From Gammaproteobacteria bacterium (GTDB lineage: Bacteria; Pseudomonadota; Gammaproteobacteria; DSM-16500): DNA of 36,252 bases. The notes under the pieces are model-generated. The model did not search any database, was not told where the DNA came from, and worked only from the letters and a program-made list of their open reading frames with translations. How positions within the stretch are numbered: position 1 is the stretch's first letter; each line of letters begins with the position of its first letter. The position numbers and the translations under genes are program-made. Of the stretch, positions 7,866 through 17,169 are shown in pieces. The DNA lies in the NCBI GenBank assembly GCA_021324335.1, contig JAJPJH010000034.1, positions 1 to 36,252 on the forward strand, read 5' to 3'.

Positions 7866-10800
7866 TTATGCTGCCTGAACAAAATCAAACAATTCCCTTA
7901 ATACAACAGAATACATCACAAATCCCACTGTATCGCTTGATTTTACATCAGTTAGTAACTTTTGCCATCGATCCATCAAGAAATGATGTCGATGTATCCA
8001 AATATCAATTCGCTCTTCTATGCTTTTGTCTTTCGTATCTTTGGTCTTCATCAATAAGACACGGGAACTGAGTTTCCGTTGTACGCGATCTAAATCATCG
8101 CGGAAACCAGCACGAGCTAATTCATCCCATTGGTTTTCAACCACGTAAGAACTCATTAATTCACGCAATCGATTTAACTCTAAACGATTCCCTAGTAAAT
8201 AATAGGTTTTAGCAACATCAAATAAATCTAATTCGTATTTTTGGGTGGCTTCCACAATATCCAAGGAGGTGAATAAGGTGTTACACGCCGCTACACTTCG
8301 TGCTAATTTTTCTGGAACATCGTTTTCCTTCAAATAATCCATGCCAATTTCGAAGGCTTCTTTATCAGGGCCATCTAATAATTGCGGCAGATGCTTAATC
8401 AGATCATTAATTGGCTGAGAGAAGTCATCGATATTCTTTTGAATGTCTAAATTAGGTTTACGATTACGTAAAAACCAACGTGTCGCACGACGAATAAGAT
8501 AGTAAATTTGCAGCATCATTCGGTATTGGATAGTCGTTTCGACTTTATAATCGAGTGATGTGATTTGATGCCACAAATCTTCCATATGATAGATCTCGGC
8601 TGCAACAACAAATGCTCGCACGATGAACATGGTAGCGGCACCGGTTTCTCGCTGCAAACGTTCCACAAAATTAATACCCATTCGATCAGTGATCGCCTTA
8701 CATAATTGGGTCGCAACTATTTCACGGCGGAGACTATGTTTTTCGATCTGCGGTAAATAATTTTCTCGTAATGGCTTTGGAAATTCTGTCAGTAGATATT
8801 TACTAAAATAAGGATCATCTGGAATATTGCTGGCTAATAAATCTTGCTTTAAATACATCTTGCAATAAGCCATTAAGATGGCAATTTCAGGACGTGTCAA
8901 TGGTTTATTATTTGCCTTGCGCTCCATCAAGGTTTTATCATCCGGAAGATATTCTAGTTTACGATCCAAACGCCCTGCTTTTTCCAACTCAGCGATATAA
9001 TGCCGGAATAAATCCATGGTTTGCTGGGAGACGGATGCTTCTAAACTTAGCATTTGCGTTTGGTCATAATTATCGAGTAAGACTAATTCAGCCACTTCAT
9101 TTGTCATTTTCTCGAGTAATTTATTACGCTGTTCTCGGGTCATCTCACCATCAGCCATGAGGCGATTCAATAAGATTTTGATATTGACTTCATGGTCAGA
9201 GCAATCAACACCTGCGGAATTATCAATGAAGTCCGTATTGACGATTCCACCTTGTAAAGAATATTCAATACGCGCGAGCTGCGTCATGCCTAAATTACCA
9301 CCTTCTGCAATGACGCGTGCATTTAATTCTGCTGCATCTACACGAATGCCTTCACTCGTACGATCACCTACATCCGCATGGGTTTCTTGCGTCGCTTTAA
9401 CAAACGTACCAATACCGCCATTCCAAATTAAATCGACAGGGGCTTTTAAGATAGCGCGAATTAACTCATTCGGCGTCATGTTTTCTTTTTTAACATTCAA
9501 CACTTGTTTCATTTCAGGTGTTAACTTAATTGATTTCGCAGTACGATTGAATACACCACCGCCTTTAGAAATCAATTCCGCATTATAATCCATCCAGGTG
9601 GAACGAGGTAAATTAAAGAGACGTTTTCTTTCTTCATAACTAATCGCTGGATCAGGATCAGGGTCGACAAAAATATGGAGGTGATTGAAGGCACCGATTA
9701 ACTTGATATGTCTAGATAGCAACATACCATTACCAAATACGTCCCCACTCATATCACCGATACCAACAACAGTGAAATCATTTTCGTCCGGATCAATGCC
9801 TAGTTCACGGAAATGACGTTTGACGGATACCCACACACCGCGGGAAGTGATGCCCATCTTTTTGTGGTCATACCCTGCTGAACCGCCGGAGGCAAATGCA
9901 TCATCTAACCAGAATTGATATTGTTGGGCAATGCCATTGGCGATATCCGAAAAAGTAGCTGTTCCTTTATCGGCAGCAACAACGAGATAAGGATCATCTT
10001 CATCATAACGGACAACGCGTGGTGGAGGAACAATCGCGCCTTCTTTAATATTGTCAGTAATATCTAATAAACCGCTAATAAAAGTGGAATAACAATAAAC
10101 GACTTCTTTCATGTATTCATCACGGCTCATTTCCGGCGTTTGCACTTGCTTTACAATAAACCCACCTTTCGCACCTTCCGGCACAATCACCGTATTTTTA
10201 ACTTGCTGTGCTTTCATTAATCCTAGTACTTCGGTACGAAAATCTTCTCGTCTATCTGACCAGCGTAATCCACCTCTCGCTACTTTGCCTGCACGTAAAT
10301 GCACACCTTCCACGCGTGGTGAGTAGACAAAAATTTCAAATTTAGGTCGCGGTAATGGTAAATCTGAAATTGCTGAGGGATCAAATTTGAAAGAGATATA
10401 AGGCTTAGCTAAGTTATCTGCAAATGTCTGGAAATAATTCGTACGTAAGGTTGCTTGGATGAGTTCTAATAACCGATGCAAAATACGGTCTTCGTCCAAA
10501 CTAGCAACATTATCTAACCCCTGCTCTATCGCCGTCACTAATTCAGCAGGATCAGGATGTTCATGGCGTTGAATATCAGGATCAAAACGTAAAACAAATA
10601 GCTGAACGAGTAACGTCGTAATCTCAGCATTGTGAATGAGGGCTTGCTCAATATAATTTTGACTTAATGTAAATCCTGTTTGACGGAGATATTTGGCATA
10701 AGCACGCAGCATAGCGGTTTCTTGCCAAGTAAGATTGGATTCTAAGACTAAGCGATTAAATCCATCATTTTCTGCATGATTAAACCAAATTTTTGTAAAT

Positions 10801-12710
10801 GCTTCTTGAAAAATATCTTTTACATTATTGATATCAATCGTTTTACTACCGGCATACGTCATGTCAAAATCATTAATCCAAACACTTTTACCATCTTTGA
10901 ATTTTAATTCATGCGGGCGTTCACCGATAATACGTAATCCCATGTTTTCTAAAATAGGTAATACGTCGGATAAAACAATAGTTTGTTCAGCATGGAAAAG
11001 TTTCAAACTAATCATATTTCCATTAGTCGACTTACCAAATATCATGCCTAATGGATGATCTTTGGATAAGCCTTCAACTTTCTCAATATCCCCCAAGGCT
11101 TCTCCAACGGAATAAGATTCCACATAACTGGCTGGGAAAGCACGGTGATATTTATTGTAATAAGCTAAGCCATCTACTTCGCCATAACGACTGACTAATT
11201 GTTCTTTCAATTCATCTAACCAGGAACGAGCGACATCTCTCAGTTCTTTTTCAATAGCTGTCACATCATATTCCACTGATATTTTAGGATTAACGCGTAT
11301 TAAATAGTGGAGACGCGCGAGGATGGAGTCAGAGAAATAAGTGGTATAAGTGCATTCAAGCCCTTTAAAGGCTTTCATTAAAATGTCTTGCATGGCATAC
11401 GCTAAATCAGTTGTGAAATTTTCACGCGGTACATACACCAAACAAGAGAAATAGCGATAAAATGAATCACGCCGCACGAGTAAACGTACTCGTTTGCGCT
11501 CTTTTAACTGTATGATTGATAAAGTTAAATGCAATAAATCTTCATGTGTTGCTTGAAATAAATCATCACGCGGCAATGTCTCAAGAATATGAACAGCCTC
11601 CTTGCCATCATGACTATCTAGCGGGAAACCTAAATCATCTAATACTTTATCGACTTTATGCCGTAAAAATGGAATTTGCCGTGGGCTTGAGTGATACGCA
11701 GTAGAAGTGTAAAGACCAATAAAACGATGCTCACCAATGAGTTCACCTTTTTCATTAAAACGTTTTACGCCTACATAATCGGTGTAGGCATTACGATGCA
11801 CGGTAGAAGTGGTATTGGTCTTAGCAATAATCAAAATATCTTTGGATAAGGCCATTTTTCGTGCTTGTGGTGGTAATTCCGCATAACTTTTTGAAGTGGT
11901 ACTAAATGTTTCATCGCGTAATACACCTAAACCGGATCCTGGAACAATTTGTAAAGCACGGTTTGTACCGTTCCCAATTAATTTGTAATCTCTAGCGCCT
12001 AAGAAGGTAAAATTGTTGTTGACTAACCAACGTAAAAAATCGCGCGATTCTGCTAATTCTGCTTGATCTAACATGGAAGGACTGTTTTCTAATTCCTTTA
12101 AGCACTCTTCCATGCGGCCCAACATTTTACGCCAATCTGCCACCGCCATGCGAACATCGGCTAATGCGCTTTCAATTTCTGTTTGTAATTGCAGCATTTC
12201 TCTTTCATCTGCAATTCGATCAATTTCAATGTAAATAGGCGCTTCGGAGGAAATATCTTTTTCAATTACACCGGGAGATAAGATATCGATAATCCGGTGA
12301 TTTTCATCACGTCGAACTTTTAAACCACCAAAATGAACAATAAAGTGAATTTGATCATCAAAGCGGTTAATAACCATGCGGGTAGAATCTACCAAGAAAG
12401 GGATATCGTCATGGGAGATTTGAATGGCGGTATGAGTGGATGCCCAACCATCGGTTGCTTTTTCAGGATTAAAGATGCGAATTTTTGCTTCCCCAGGGGA
12501 ACGTTGATAGATGAAACTCCAATGAGATCGTACCATCGCTACTAAATCAGCAATGGAACGTGAGGTTAAATCTTCAATGGAGGAGGAAGAATAATAGCGC
12601 TGAGCAAAGGTTTCTAATAGCTCAACATTTTTATCAGTTACATGATTCTTAATATAGGCTTTAATCTGGTTAATAATCTCTTGGCCTTCGCCGCTATTGA
12701 CACTGGACAT
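7866..12710 (-). CDS. gdhB: NAD-specific glutamate dehydrogenase, large (180 kDa) type
   Basis: At 1614 residues this is the very large NAD-GDH class known from Pseudomonas (about 1620) and Streptomyces. It oxidises glutamate to 2-oxoglutarate and ammonia, mainly for amino-acid catabolism. The N-terminal third carries the ACT-like regulatory region (for example FTFLGARDYKL). The catalytic part lies in the middle, with GGLRWSDRREDFRTEVLG and the Lys-containing VPEGAKGGF near residues 805-850, and GIGDMSGDVFGNGML after it. A helical C-terminal domain completes the protein. The frame extends 13 codons to a TTG at 12749, but the ATG at 12710 has GGGAG six bases upstream and is preferred. It is followed closely by the dehalogenase-like gene and asd. 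Confidence 0.93.
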   Translation of the reverse strand: MSSVNSGEGQEIINQIKAYIKNHVTDKNVELLETFAQRYYSSSSIEDLTSRSIADLVAMVRSHWSFIYQRSPGEAKIRIFNPEKATDGWASTHTAIQISHDDIPFLVDSTRMVINRFDDQIHFIVHFGGLKVRRDENHRIIDILSPGVIEKDISSEAPIYIEIDRIADEREMLQLQTEIESALADVRMAVADWRKMLGRMEECLKELENSPSMLDQAELAESRDFLRWLVNNNFTFLGARDYKLIGNGTNRALQIVPGSGLGVLRDETFSTTSKSYAELPPQARKMALSKDILIIAKTNTTSTVHRNAYTDYVGVKRFNEKGELIGEHRFIGLYTSTAYHSSPRQIPFLRHKVDKVLDDLGFPLDSHDGKEAVHILETLPRDDLFQATHEDLLHLTLSIIQLKERKRVRLLVRRDSFYRYFSCLVYVPRENFTTDLAYAMQDILMKAFKGLECTYTTYFSDSILARLHYLIRVNPKISVEYDVTAIEKELRDVARSWLDELKEQLVSRYGEVDGLAYYNKYHRAFPASYVESYSVGEALGDIEKVEGLSKDHPLGMIFGKSTNGNMISLKLFHAEQTIVLSDVLPILENMGLRIIGERPHELKFKDGKSVWINDFDMTYAGSKTIDINNVKDIFQEAFTKIWFNHAENDGFNRLVLESNLTWQETAMLRAYAKYLRQTGFTLSQNYIEQALIHNAEITTLLVQLFVLRFDPDIQRHEHPDPAELVTAIEQGLDNVASLDEDRILHRLLELIQATLRTNYFQTFADNLAKPYISFKFDPSAISDLPLPRPKFEIFVYSPRVEGVHLRAGKVARGGLRWSDRREDFRTEVLGLMKAQQVKNTVIVPEGAKGGFIVKQVQTPEMSRDEYMKEVVYCYSTFISGLLDITDNIKEGAIVPPPRVVRYDEDDPYLVVAADKGTATFSDIANGIAQQYQFWLDDAFASGGSAGYDHKKMGITSRGVWVSVKRHFRELGIDPDENDFTVVGIGDMSGDVFGNGMLLSRHIKLIGAFNHLHIFVDPDPDPAISYEERKRLFNLPRSTWMDYNAELISKGGGVFNRTAKSIKLTPEMKQVLNVKKENMTPNELIRAILKAPVDLIWNGGIGTFVKATQETHADVGDRTSEGIRVDAAELNARVIAEGGNLGMTQLARIEYSLQGGIVNTDFIDNSAGVDCSDHEVNIKILLNRLMADGEMTREQRNKLLEKMTNEVAELVLLDNYDQTQMLSLEASVSQQTMDLFRHYIAELEKAGRLDRKLEYLPDDKTLMERKANNKPLTRPEIAILMAYCKMYLKQDLLASNIPDDPYFSKYLLTEFPKPLRENYLPQIEKHSLRREIVATQLCKAITDRMGINFVERLQRETGAATMFIVRAFVVAAEIYHMEDLWHQITSLDYKVETTIQYRMMLQIYYLIRRATRWFLRNRKPNLDIQKNIDDFSQPINDLIKHLPQLLDGPDKEAFEIGMDYLKENDVPEKLARSVAACNTLFTSLDIVEATQKYELDLFDVAKTYYLLGNRLELNRLRELMSSYVVENQWDELARAGFRDDLDRVQRKLSSRVLLMKTKDTKDKSIEERIDIWIHRHHFLMDRWQKLLTDVKSSDTVGFVMYSVVLRELFDFVQAA

Positions 12711-12749
12711 ATGTACTCCCGCTGTGCTTGATTTTATACCGCTACGCAA

Positions 12750-12779
12750 ATTTTAGCTCTTTCATGGAACAAATCTCAA
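12750..12779 (-). promoter_or_regulatory. Candidate sigma-70 promoter for gdhB
   Basis: Read on the minus strand, TTGAGA and TAAAAT (each one mismatch from consensus) are separated by 18 bases, about 40-70 bases upstream of the GDH start. The -35 overlaps the tsaB stop codon. This would let the GDH-to-yjbQ block be transcribed apart from fdxA-tsaB. It is inferred from sequence match only. Confidence 0.35.
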
Positions 12780-13432
12780 CGAAGATAAGTAGGTACCGCC
12801 TCCGCAGCACGCACCCAGCTACCCTGCTCCCATTTTACTTTTGCTAAGGCTAGCAAAGCATTAGCGGTAGGAAGTTGTGCTGAATGAATAGCTTGTAATG
12901 GAAATCCCAATCGGGTGGTAATTTTATCTTCATATTTTTCCCAACCATCTCCCACGCCATACCACGTATGACTCGGGGGAACCGGTACCGCTTCGGGTAC
13001 GCAAAGGACTTCCTTATCCGCAAGTTCAGCCAGTCCTGCGGCATTCACTTCATATCTTGCCCAATAGACCTGCTCCATCCGAGCGTCGAGTGCAACTAAT
13101 AAAGTCTTCCATTGTCGCTCCATAAACGCAGCCTGGGCTATTGCAGCAAGGGAAGAAATGCGAAGGATGGGCAGGTTCGCTGCTAAACCTATTCCTTGTG
13201 CGACACTGTTTCCGATTCGCATCCCGGTAAAACTTCCCGGGCCACAACCGTAAGCAATGGCATCAAGCTGGTTTAACGTCAGCGAAAAAGCATCGAGTAA
13301 TTGTTGTATCATGGGTAAAATCAGTTTTGCCTGCTGCATCGGCACAACGTCATGCAGCAGCTTAATTTCGTCGTTATATTGCAAAGCGACTGAACACGCA
13401 CGGGAAGAAGTATCAAAGGCGAGAATTTTCAC
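12776..13432 (-). CDS. tsaB: tRNA t6A biosynthesis protein TsaB
   Basis: TsaB, 218 residues, is the scaffold partner of TsaD in the complex that makes N6-threonylcarbamoyladenosine at position 37 of ANN-decoding tRNAs. It belongs to the ASKHA (actin/Hsp70/sugar kinase-like) fold. The N-terminal MKILAFDTSSRACSVAL and the loop YGCGPGSFTGMRIG are family signatures. E. coli TsaB (YeaZ) is a little longer (231). The gene starts three bases after fdxA, so both probably share one transcript. The essential partner genes tsaD, tsaE and tsaC are not in this window. Confidence 0.92.
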   Translation of the reverse strand: MKILAFDTSSRACSVALQYNDEIKLLHDVVPMQQAKLILPMIQQLLDAFSLTLNQLDAIAYGCGPGSFTGMRIGNSVAQGIGLAANLPILRISSLAAIAQAAFMERQWKTLLVALDARMEQVYWARYEVNAAGLAELADKEVLCVPEAVPVPPSHTWYGVGDGWEKYEDKITTRLGFPLQAIHSAQLPTANALLALAKVKWEQGSWVRAAEAVPTYLR

Positions 13433-13435
13433 AGA

Positions 13436-13771
13436 CTATTTCGGCCATTCTTTTTCAAGATATTGCAGCTTATCTTCCTTGTCCTTCCATTCATCTGCAT
13501 CAGGTGGAGGATCTTTGAGGTGATTGATGTTTGGCCATTTCTCAGCAAGCTCGGCGTTTAGTGCTAAAAAATTGTGATATTTTTCGGGTAAATCATCTTC
13601 AGAATAAATGGCATTAACGGGGCATTCTGGCTCACATAAGGCACAATCAATGCATTCGCTAGGATTAATGACTAGAAAATTAGGACCTTCATAAAAACAG
13701 TCCACAGGACAAACCTCAACACAGTCAGTGTATTTGCATTTGATGCATTTCTCAGTGACTATAAATGTCAT
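13436..13771 (-). CDS. fdxA: 7Fe-8S ferredoxin FdxA
   Basis: A 111-residue ferredoxin of the Azotobacter FdI type, carrying one 3Fe-4S and one 4Fe-4S cluster. Cys9, Cys17 and Cys50 fit the 3Fe-4S ligands; Cys21, Cys40, Cys43 and Cys46 fit the 4Fe-4S ligands. The strings [20 protein letters not shown] and [13 protein letters not shown] are almost the same as in Azotobacter, and the long acidic C-terminal tail is also typical. It acts as a cytoplasmic electron carrier; its partner enzyme is not evident here. The start codon is only 22 bases from the 3' end of tRNA-Leu, so it is probably read from the tRNA promoter. Confidence 0.93.
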   Translation of the reverse strand: MTFIVTEKCIKCKYTDCVEVCPVDCFYEGPNFLVINPSECIDCALCEPECPVNAIYSEDDLPEKYHNFLALNAELAEKWPNINHLKDPPPDADEWKDKEDKLQYLEKEWPK

Positions 13772-13793
13772 TGGGCTTGCTTCCTATTTTTTA

Positions 13794-13878
13794 TGCCCGG
13801 GGCCGGAATCGAACCGGCACAGGATTAAATCCCGAGGGATTTTAAGTCCCTTGCGTCTACCAGTTCCGCCACCCGGGC
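13794..13878 (-). tRNA. tRNA-Leu (anticodon TAA)
   Basis: An 85-base tRNA with acceptor stem GCCCGGG/CCCGGGC, discriminator A, a long variable arm and anticodon loop CTTAAAA giving anticodon TAA. The 3' CCA is not encoded (TAA follows). It is third in a Gly-Cys-Leu cluster that matches E. coli glyW-cysT-leuZ, and like that cluster it lies downstream of pgsA. Confidence 0.95.
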
Positions 13879-13890
13879 AATTCAGGCGTC

Positions 13891-13961
13891 AGGCTGGGGT
13901 CGGAATCGAACCGGCGTCCACGGCTTTGCAGGCCGCTGCATAACCACTCTGCCACCCAGCC
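13891..13961 (-). tRNA. tRNA-Cys (anticodon GCA)
   Basis: A 71-base tRNA with acceptor GGCTGGG/CCCAGCC, discriminator T (U73, an identity element for Cys) and anticodon loop CTGCAAA. CCA is not encoded. It lies 12 bases upstream of tRNA-Leu and corresponds to E. coli cysT. Confidence 0.95.
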
Positions 13962-13998
13962 ATCAATACTTATCAACTAAAACAGACGATAAATAAAT

Positions 13999-14074
<76 letters not shown>

Positions 14075-14112
14075 TTAATTTCTTCAAAAAACGCATCTTT
14101 CATTGCGGTGCC

Positions 14113-14140
14113 ATTCTATCTCGACACTGTGTTAAGTCAA
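14113..14140 (-). promoter_or_regulatory. Promoter of the Gly-Cys-Leu tRNA operon
   Basis: Read on the minus strand, TTGACT and TAGAAT are separated by 16 bases, followed by a GC-rich discriminator (GGCACCGC). It ends about 39 bases upstream of tRNA-Gly, in the gap after pgsA. A GC-rich stretch between the -10 and the start point is typical of stable-RNA promoters under stringent control. Confidence 0.65.
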
Positions 14141-14167
14141 GCGAAATTATAAAAATTTTTATCCTTT

Positions 14168-14785
14168 CTATTCGGAGATTAATTGTGACCAAGCAACTTT
14201 GAGATAGGCAAACATAGACCATATCGTGAGCACGGCTGCCACGTACAATAATAGGTAGCCGGCAAATACTAAAGCTGCTTTGCTGGTATTGTCGCAATAT
14301 AGCAAAATCACTAGGGCCAACATTTGGATAGCTGTTTTAATTTTACCCAAACTGGATACTGCTATACTCGCCCGCTTGCCGATTTCGGCCATCCATTCTC
14401 GTAAGGCTGAAACGATAATTTCACGTGCCACAATCACGGCAGCTGGAATCGTAATGACAGCGGCAGGAATCGTAATAACAGCACTCGGAACACTCACAAA
14501 TTGAAAGGTTTGTTCAGCTACGATCAAAACCAGAGCAATTGACACCATCAACTTGTCGGCGACGGGATCTAAAAAAGCACCTAGTTTAGTGGATTGTTTC
14601 AGGTAGCGAGCCAGATAGCCATCTAGCCAGTCTGTGATGGAAGCGATAGCAAAAATAATGGCAGCAGCTAAATGTGCCCACCAAACAGGTAAATAGAAAA
14701 AAACGACAAGAAGAGGAACCACCGAAATACGGATTGAAGTGAGCAAATTAGGCCAGTTAAATATTTGATTATATGGTCGCATCAT
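14168..14785 (-). CDS. pgsA: CDP-diacylglycerol-glycerol-3-phosphate 3-phosphatidyltransferase
   Basis: PgsA, 205 residues, is an inner-membrane enzyme making phosphatidylglycerol phosphate from CDP-diacylglycerol and glycerol-3-phosphate. The CDP-alcohol phosphotransferase signature is complete: D52..DG..AR in TDWLDGYLAR and G...D...D in GAFLDPVAD (to Asp77). It is longer than E. coli PgsA (182). Part of the excess is a tandem repeat of seven residues (TIPAAVI twice, after the related SVPSAVI) just before the conserved AREIIVSALREWMAE. The start ATG-ATG overlaps the last 17 bases of uvrC, so the two are translationally coupled, as in E. coli. Confidence 0.93.
   Translation of the reverse strand: MMRPYNQIFNWPNLLTSIRISVVPLLVVFFYLPVWWAHLAAAIIFAIASITDWLDGYLARYLKQSTKLGAFLDPVADKLMVSIALVLIVAEQTFQFVSVPSAVITIPAAVITIPAAVIVAREIIVSALREWMAEIGKRASIAVSSLGKIKTAIQMLALVILLYCDNTSKAALVFAGYLLLYVAAVLTIWSMFAYLKVAWSQLISE
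14436..14477. repeat. 21-bp in-frame tandem duplication inside pgsA
   Basis: Two adjacent 21-bp units (14436-14456 and 14457-14477) are identical at 17 of 21 positions, and a more diverged partial third unit follows. They encode the repeated seven-residue hydrophobic unit before the AREII motif of PgsA. The frame is kept. Confidence 0.8.
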
Positions 14786-16595
14786 GGAAGATACTAAATA
14801 TCCGTTCTGCTAAGGAGCGATTAATTCCTGGAACTTTAGACAACTCGTCAAGACTAGCATGAGCTAGGCCTTGAATACCACCAAAATAGCGTAATAATTC
14901 TCGCCGTCGTTTGGCCCCGATGCCGGGAATCAGTTCTAATGGAGATTGTCGTCTCATTTTGTCGCGTCGTTGGCGATGCCCGGTGATAGCAAATCGATGG
15001 GCTTCATCGCGTATTTGTTGGATAAAATGCAAGGCTAAGGAATCCGCCGGGAGATGAAAAGGCAGCTGATCTAAGCGATGTAAGGTTTCAAAACCGGGTT
15101 TTCGATCAGGGCCTTTAGATACGCCTACTAAGAGGACGTTCTGAATATTAAGCTCTGTCATCACGGATTGAGCTACCGAAAGTTGTGTGATACCGCCATC
15201 GATGAGGACGATATCCGGTAAGGAGACAGCTTCTTTTTGCAGGCGCTTGAAACGTCGCTGTAAAACTTGGCGCATGGCCGCTACATCATCGCCGGGGGTG
15301 ATGTCATTAATATTAAAACGACGGTAATCACTTTTTAGCGGGCCATTTTGATCAAAAACCACACAGGAAGCTACTGTTGCCTCCCCCATCGTATGGCTGA
15401 TATCAAAGCATTCGATACGCTGAGGGGTCTTCTCTAAGCCCAAGGTTTTTTGCAAGGCAATAGCACGTTCTTGAATATTTGTCTTCGCAAACAAATGTGC
15501 TGCTAATGATTGCTTAGCACTGGTGACTGCCATGGTCAGCCATTTCTTTTTTTCACCACGCGAGGGATGAAGAATTTCTACTTTGTGTTGAGCTTGTTCC
15601 GTTAATACTTTTTCAAATAAAGTTTGTTCGCAGAGATTCACGTCAATAATAATTTGTTTAGGAAGGCTCTCAACAGGTGATGGATGATTGAGATAATGTT
15701 GGGTCAGAAAAGCAGCAATGATTTCTTCTGATTCTGAATAAGCTGGCACACTCGGAAAATAAGATCGACTTCCTAATAGTTGGCCGCCACGAATAGAAAA
15801 TAGTTGAATACAAATAACACCTGCTTGCATAGCATAGCCGATAATATCCGCATCACCTTCCGCTGCGCTGACATATTGGCGTTCTTGAATTTGTCTTAAT
15901 CTTGCAATTTGATCACGGTATTGCGCTGCTTGCTCAAAATCTAATTCTTGGGCGGCGATTTCCATGGCTGTTTGTAATGACTTGATAATTTCTTGGCTCT
16001 TCCCTTCTAAGAACATGACAGCTAGGCGTACATTTTCAGCGTAATCAGCTTCGGAGATAAGTCCCACACAGGGGCCTGTGCAGCGACCGATTTGATATAG
16101 CATACAGGGACGTGTACGCGCAGCATAAAAAGAATCTCGGCAGGTACGTAGGCGGAACAGTTTTTGCAATAAGCTAATCGTTTCCCGTACGGCAGGGGCA
16201 CTGGGATAAGGGCCGAAGTAAAGAGCATTTTTTTTACGAGGACCACGATAAAGGTCAATTCTTGGATAAGGATGCTGGGTCGTAATTAAAATATAGGGGT
16301 AGCTTTTATCATCGCGTAATAAAACATTGTAACGTGGGTGGTGTTTTTTAATTAAGTTGCATTCCAGCAAAACAGCTTCGGTTTCGCTATTTGTGATGGT
16401 GATATCAATATCTTTAACATGTTTTAGCAAAGAGAGGGTTTTAAGATCTTGGGCTTTGCCGCTGAAATAGCTAGAAACGCGTTTTTTGAGATTTTTTGCC
16501 TTGCCGACATACAATACCTCACCCTTTTCCCCTAACATTTGGTAAACGCCGGGGCGGTGAGAGAGGTTGGTTAGGAAGGATTTGATATTTTGCAT
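14769..16595 (-). CDS. uvrC: Excinuclease ABC subunit C
   Basis: UvrC, 608 residues, makes both incisions around a DNA lesion in nucleotide excision repair with UvrA and UvrB. The N-terminal GIY-YIG nuclease domain is at about 14-90 (PGVYQML, then VLYVGKAKNLKKRV). A UVR domain that binds UvrB is at about 200-240 (ELDFEQAAQYRDQIARL). The RNase H-like C-terminal nuclease includes IECFDISHTMGEATVAS, and tandem helix-hairpin-helix motifs end the protein (LIPGIGAKRRRELL, VPGINRSLAERI). Length matches E. coli (610). It overlaps pgsA downstream. In E. coli it directly follows uvrY, but here an accessory block of about 3.7 kb lies between the two. Confidence 0.95.
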   Translation of the reverse strand: MQNIKSFLTNLSHRPGVYQMLGEKGEVLYVGKAKNLKKRVSSYFSGKAQDLKTLSLLKHVKDIDITITNSETEAVLLECNLIKKHHPRYNVLLRDDKSYPYILITTQHPYPRIDLYRGPRKKNALYFGPYPSAPAVRETISLLQKLFRLRTCRDSFYAARTRPCMLYQIGRCTGPCVGLISEADYAENVRLAVMFLEGKSQEIIKSLQTAMEIAAQELDFEQAAQYRDQIARLRQIQERQYVSAAEGDADIIGYAMQAGVICIQLFSIRGGQLLGSRSYFPSVPAYSESEEIIAAFLTQHYLNHPSPVESLPKQIIIDVNLCEQTLFEKVLTEQAQHKVEILHPSRGEKKKWLTMAVTSAKQSLAAHLFAKTNIQERAIALQKTLGLEKTPQRIECFDISHTMGEATVASCVVFDQNGPLKSDYRRFNINDITPGDDVAAMRQVLQRRFKRLQKEAVSLPDIVLIDGGITQLSVAQSVMTELNIQNVLLVGVSKGPDRKPGFETLHRLDQLPFHLPADSLALHFIQQIRDEAHRFAITGHRQRRDKMRRQSPLELIPGIGAKRRRELLRYFGGIQGLAHASLDELSKVPGINRSLAERIFSIFHDATI

Positions 16596-16673
16596 GGGTT
16601 GATTATAGGTGAAATAGCTAAAAAAGGCTAATTTCTAGGAGAAATCACGTCCTTGTGATTTTCTTACTGTTAA

Positions 16674-16973
16674 CTACTTACGTGAGTGTGGAGAAGGGCG
16701 AGGTCCAGAATCATAGTAAGAATTAATAGAATAATGCTTACTTATTAAGGGCGTTTTCTCATTTCCAAATAAGCCTTTTTGTGAAACATTGGCTTCTGTT
16801 TTACTTAACTTAGTATGCAACTCATCCATCCCTTGATTTATACGCTTTATTTCAGCCTCCAACTCCTGGTTTAGCCCATTGATTTTTTTATTCATGCGAT
16901 TTATATACGCTTCCTCAGTCTCCTTCTCCTTAACGTTTTTTAGAATTTGTTCTATTTTTCTATTATCAGTCAT
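16674..16973 (-). CDS. Small coiled-coil protein, unknown function
   Basis: A 99-residue, highly charged protein that I do not recognise. Residues 1-62 have a heptad pattern typical of a coiled coil (IEQILKNVKEK, later INGLNQELEAEIKRINQGMDEL). The last 37 residues are polar, with Tyr, Ser and Pro, and end in PRPSPHSRK. It has no signal peptide or membrane segment. The ATG is well supported by GGAG eight bases upstream. It is divergent from the 810-residue gene and shares its upstream region, which suggests joint acquisition or function. It could be a small effector or a chaperone-like partner; nothing in the sequence decides this. Confidence 0.6.
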   Translation of the reverse strand: MTDNRKIEQILKNVKEKETEEAYINRMNKKINGLNQELEAEIKRINQGMDELHTKLSKTEANVSQKGLFGNEKTPLISKHYSINSYYDSGPRPSPHSRK

Positions 16974-17034
16974 AATTTTTCTCCATATTATATTCGAGAA
17001 AAATTGTAACGTTTTATTATTAAGCCAAAATTAA

Positions 17035-17066
17035 GATCCCCTCTATCTATGATCCCCTCTATCTAT
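17035..17066. repeat. Exact 16-bp tandem repeat in a divergent upstream region
   Basis: GATCCCCTCTATCTAT occurs twice head to tail with no mismatch, in the 196-base AT-rich region between the divergent coiled-coil and 810-residue genes. It is the only GC-containing island there. It could be paired regulator sites or a slippage duplication. Nothing else clear is seen in this gap. Confidence 0.75.
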
Positions 17067-17169
17067 CAATTTTTCTGATCACATGATGAAAATGATTCAT
17101 TATTCAGGATAACATACATCCATTATTATTAGAAAATACAAATAATTAACAAAATTAATTAGAAAAATT

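Noticed and set aside
9157..9588. 143-codon open frame on the plus strand
   Set aside because: It lies wholly antisense to the conserved GDH catalytic region; no ribosome binding site or family features.
13728..13943. 71-codon open frame on the plus strand, rich in Pro and Arg
   Set aside because: It runs through the antisense of tRNA-Leu and most of tRNA-Cys, so it is a by-product of tRNA sequence.
16642..16661. Hairpin AAATCAC/GTGATTT between the small coiled-coil gene and uvrC
   Set aside because: The 7-bp AT-rich stem has no T-run on the minus strand; too weak to list as a terminator.
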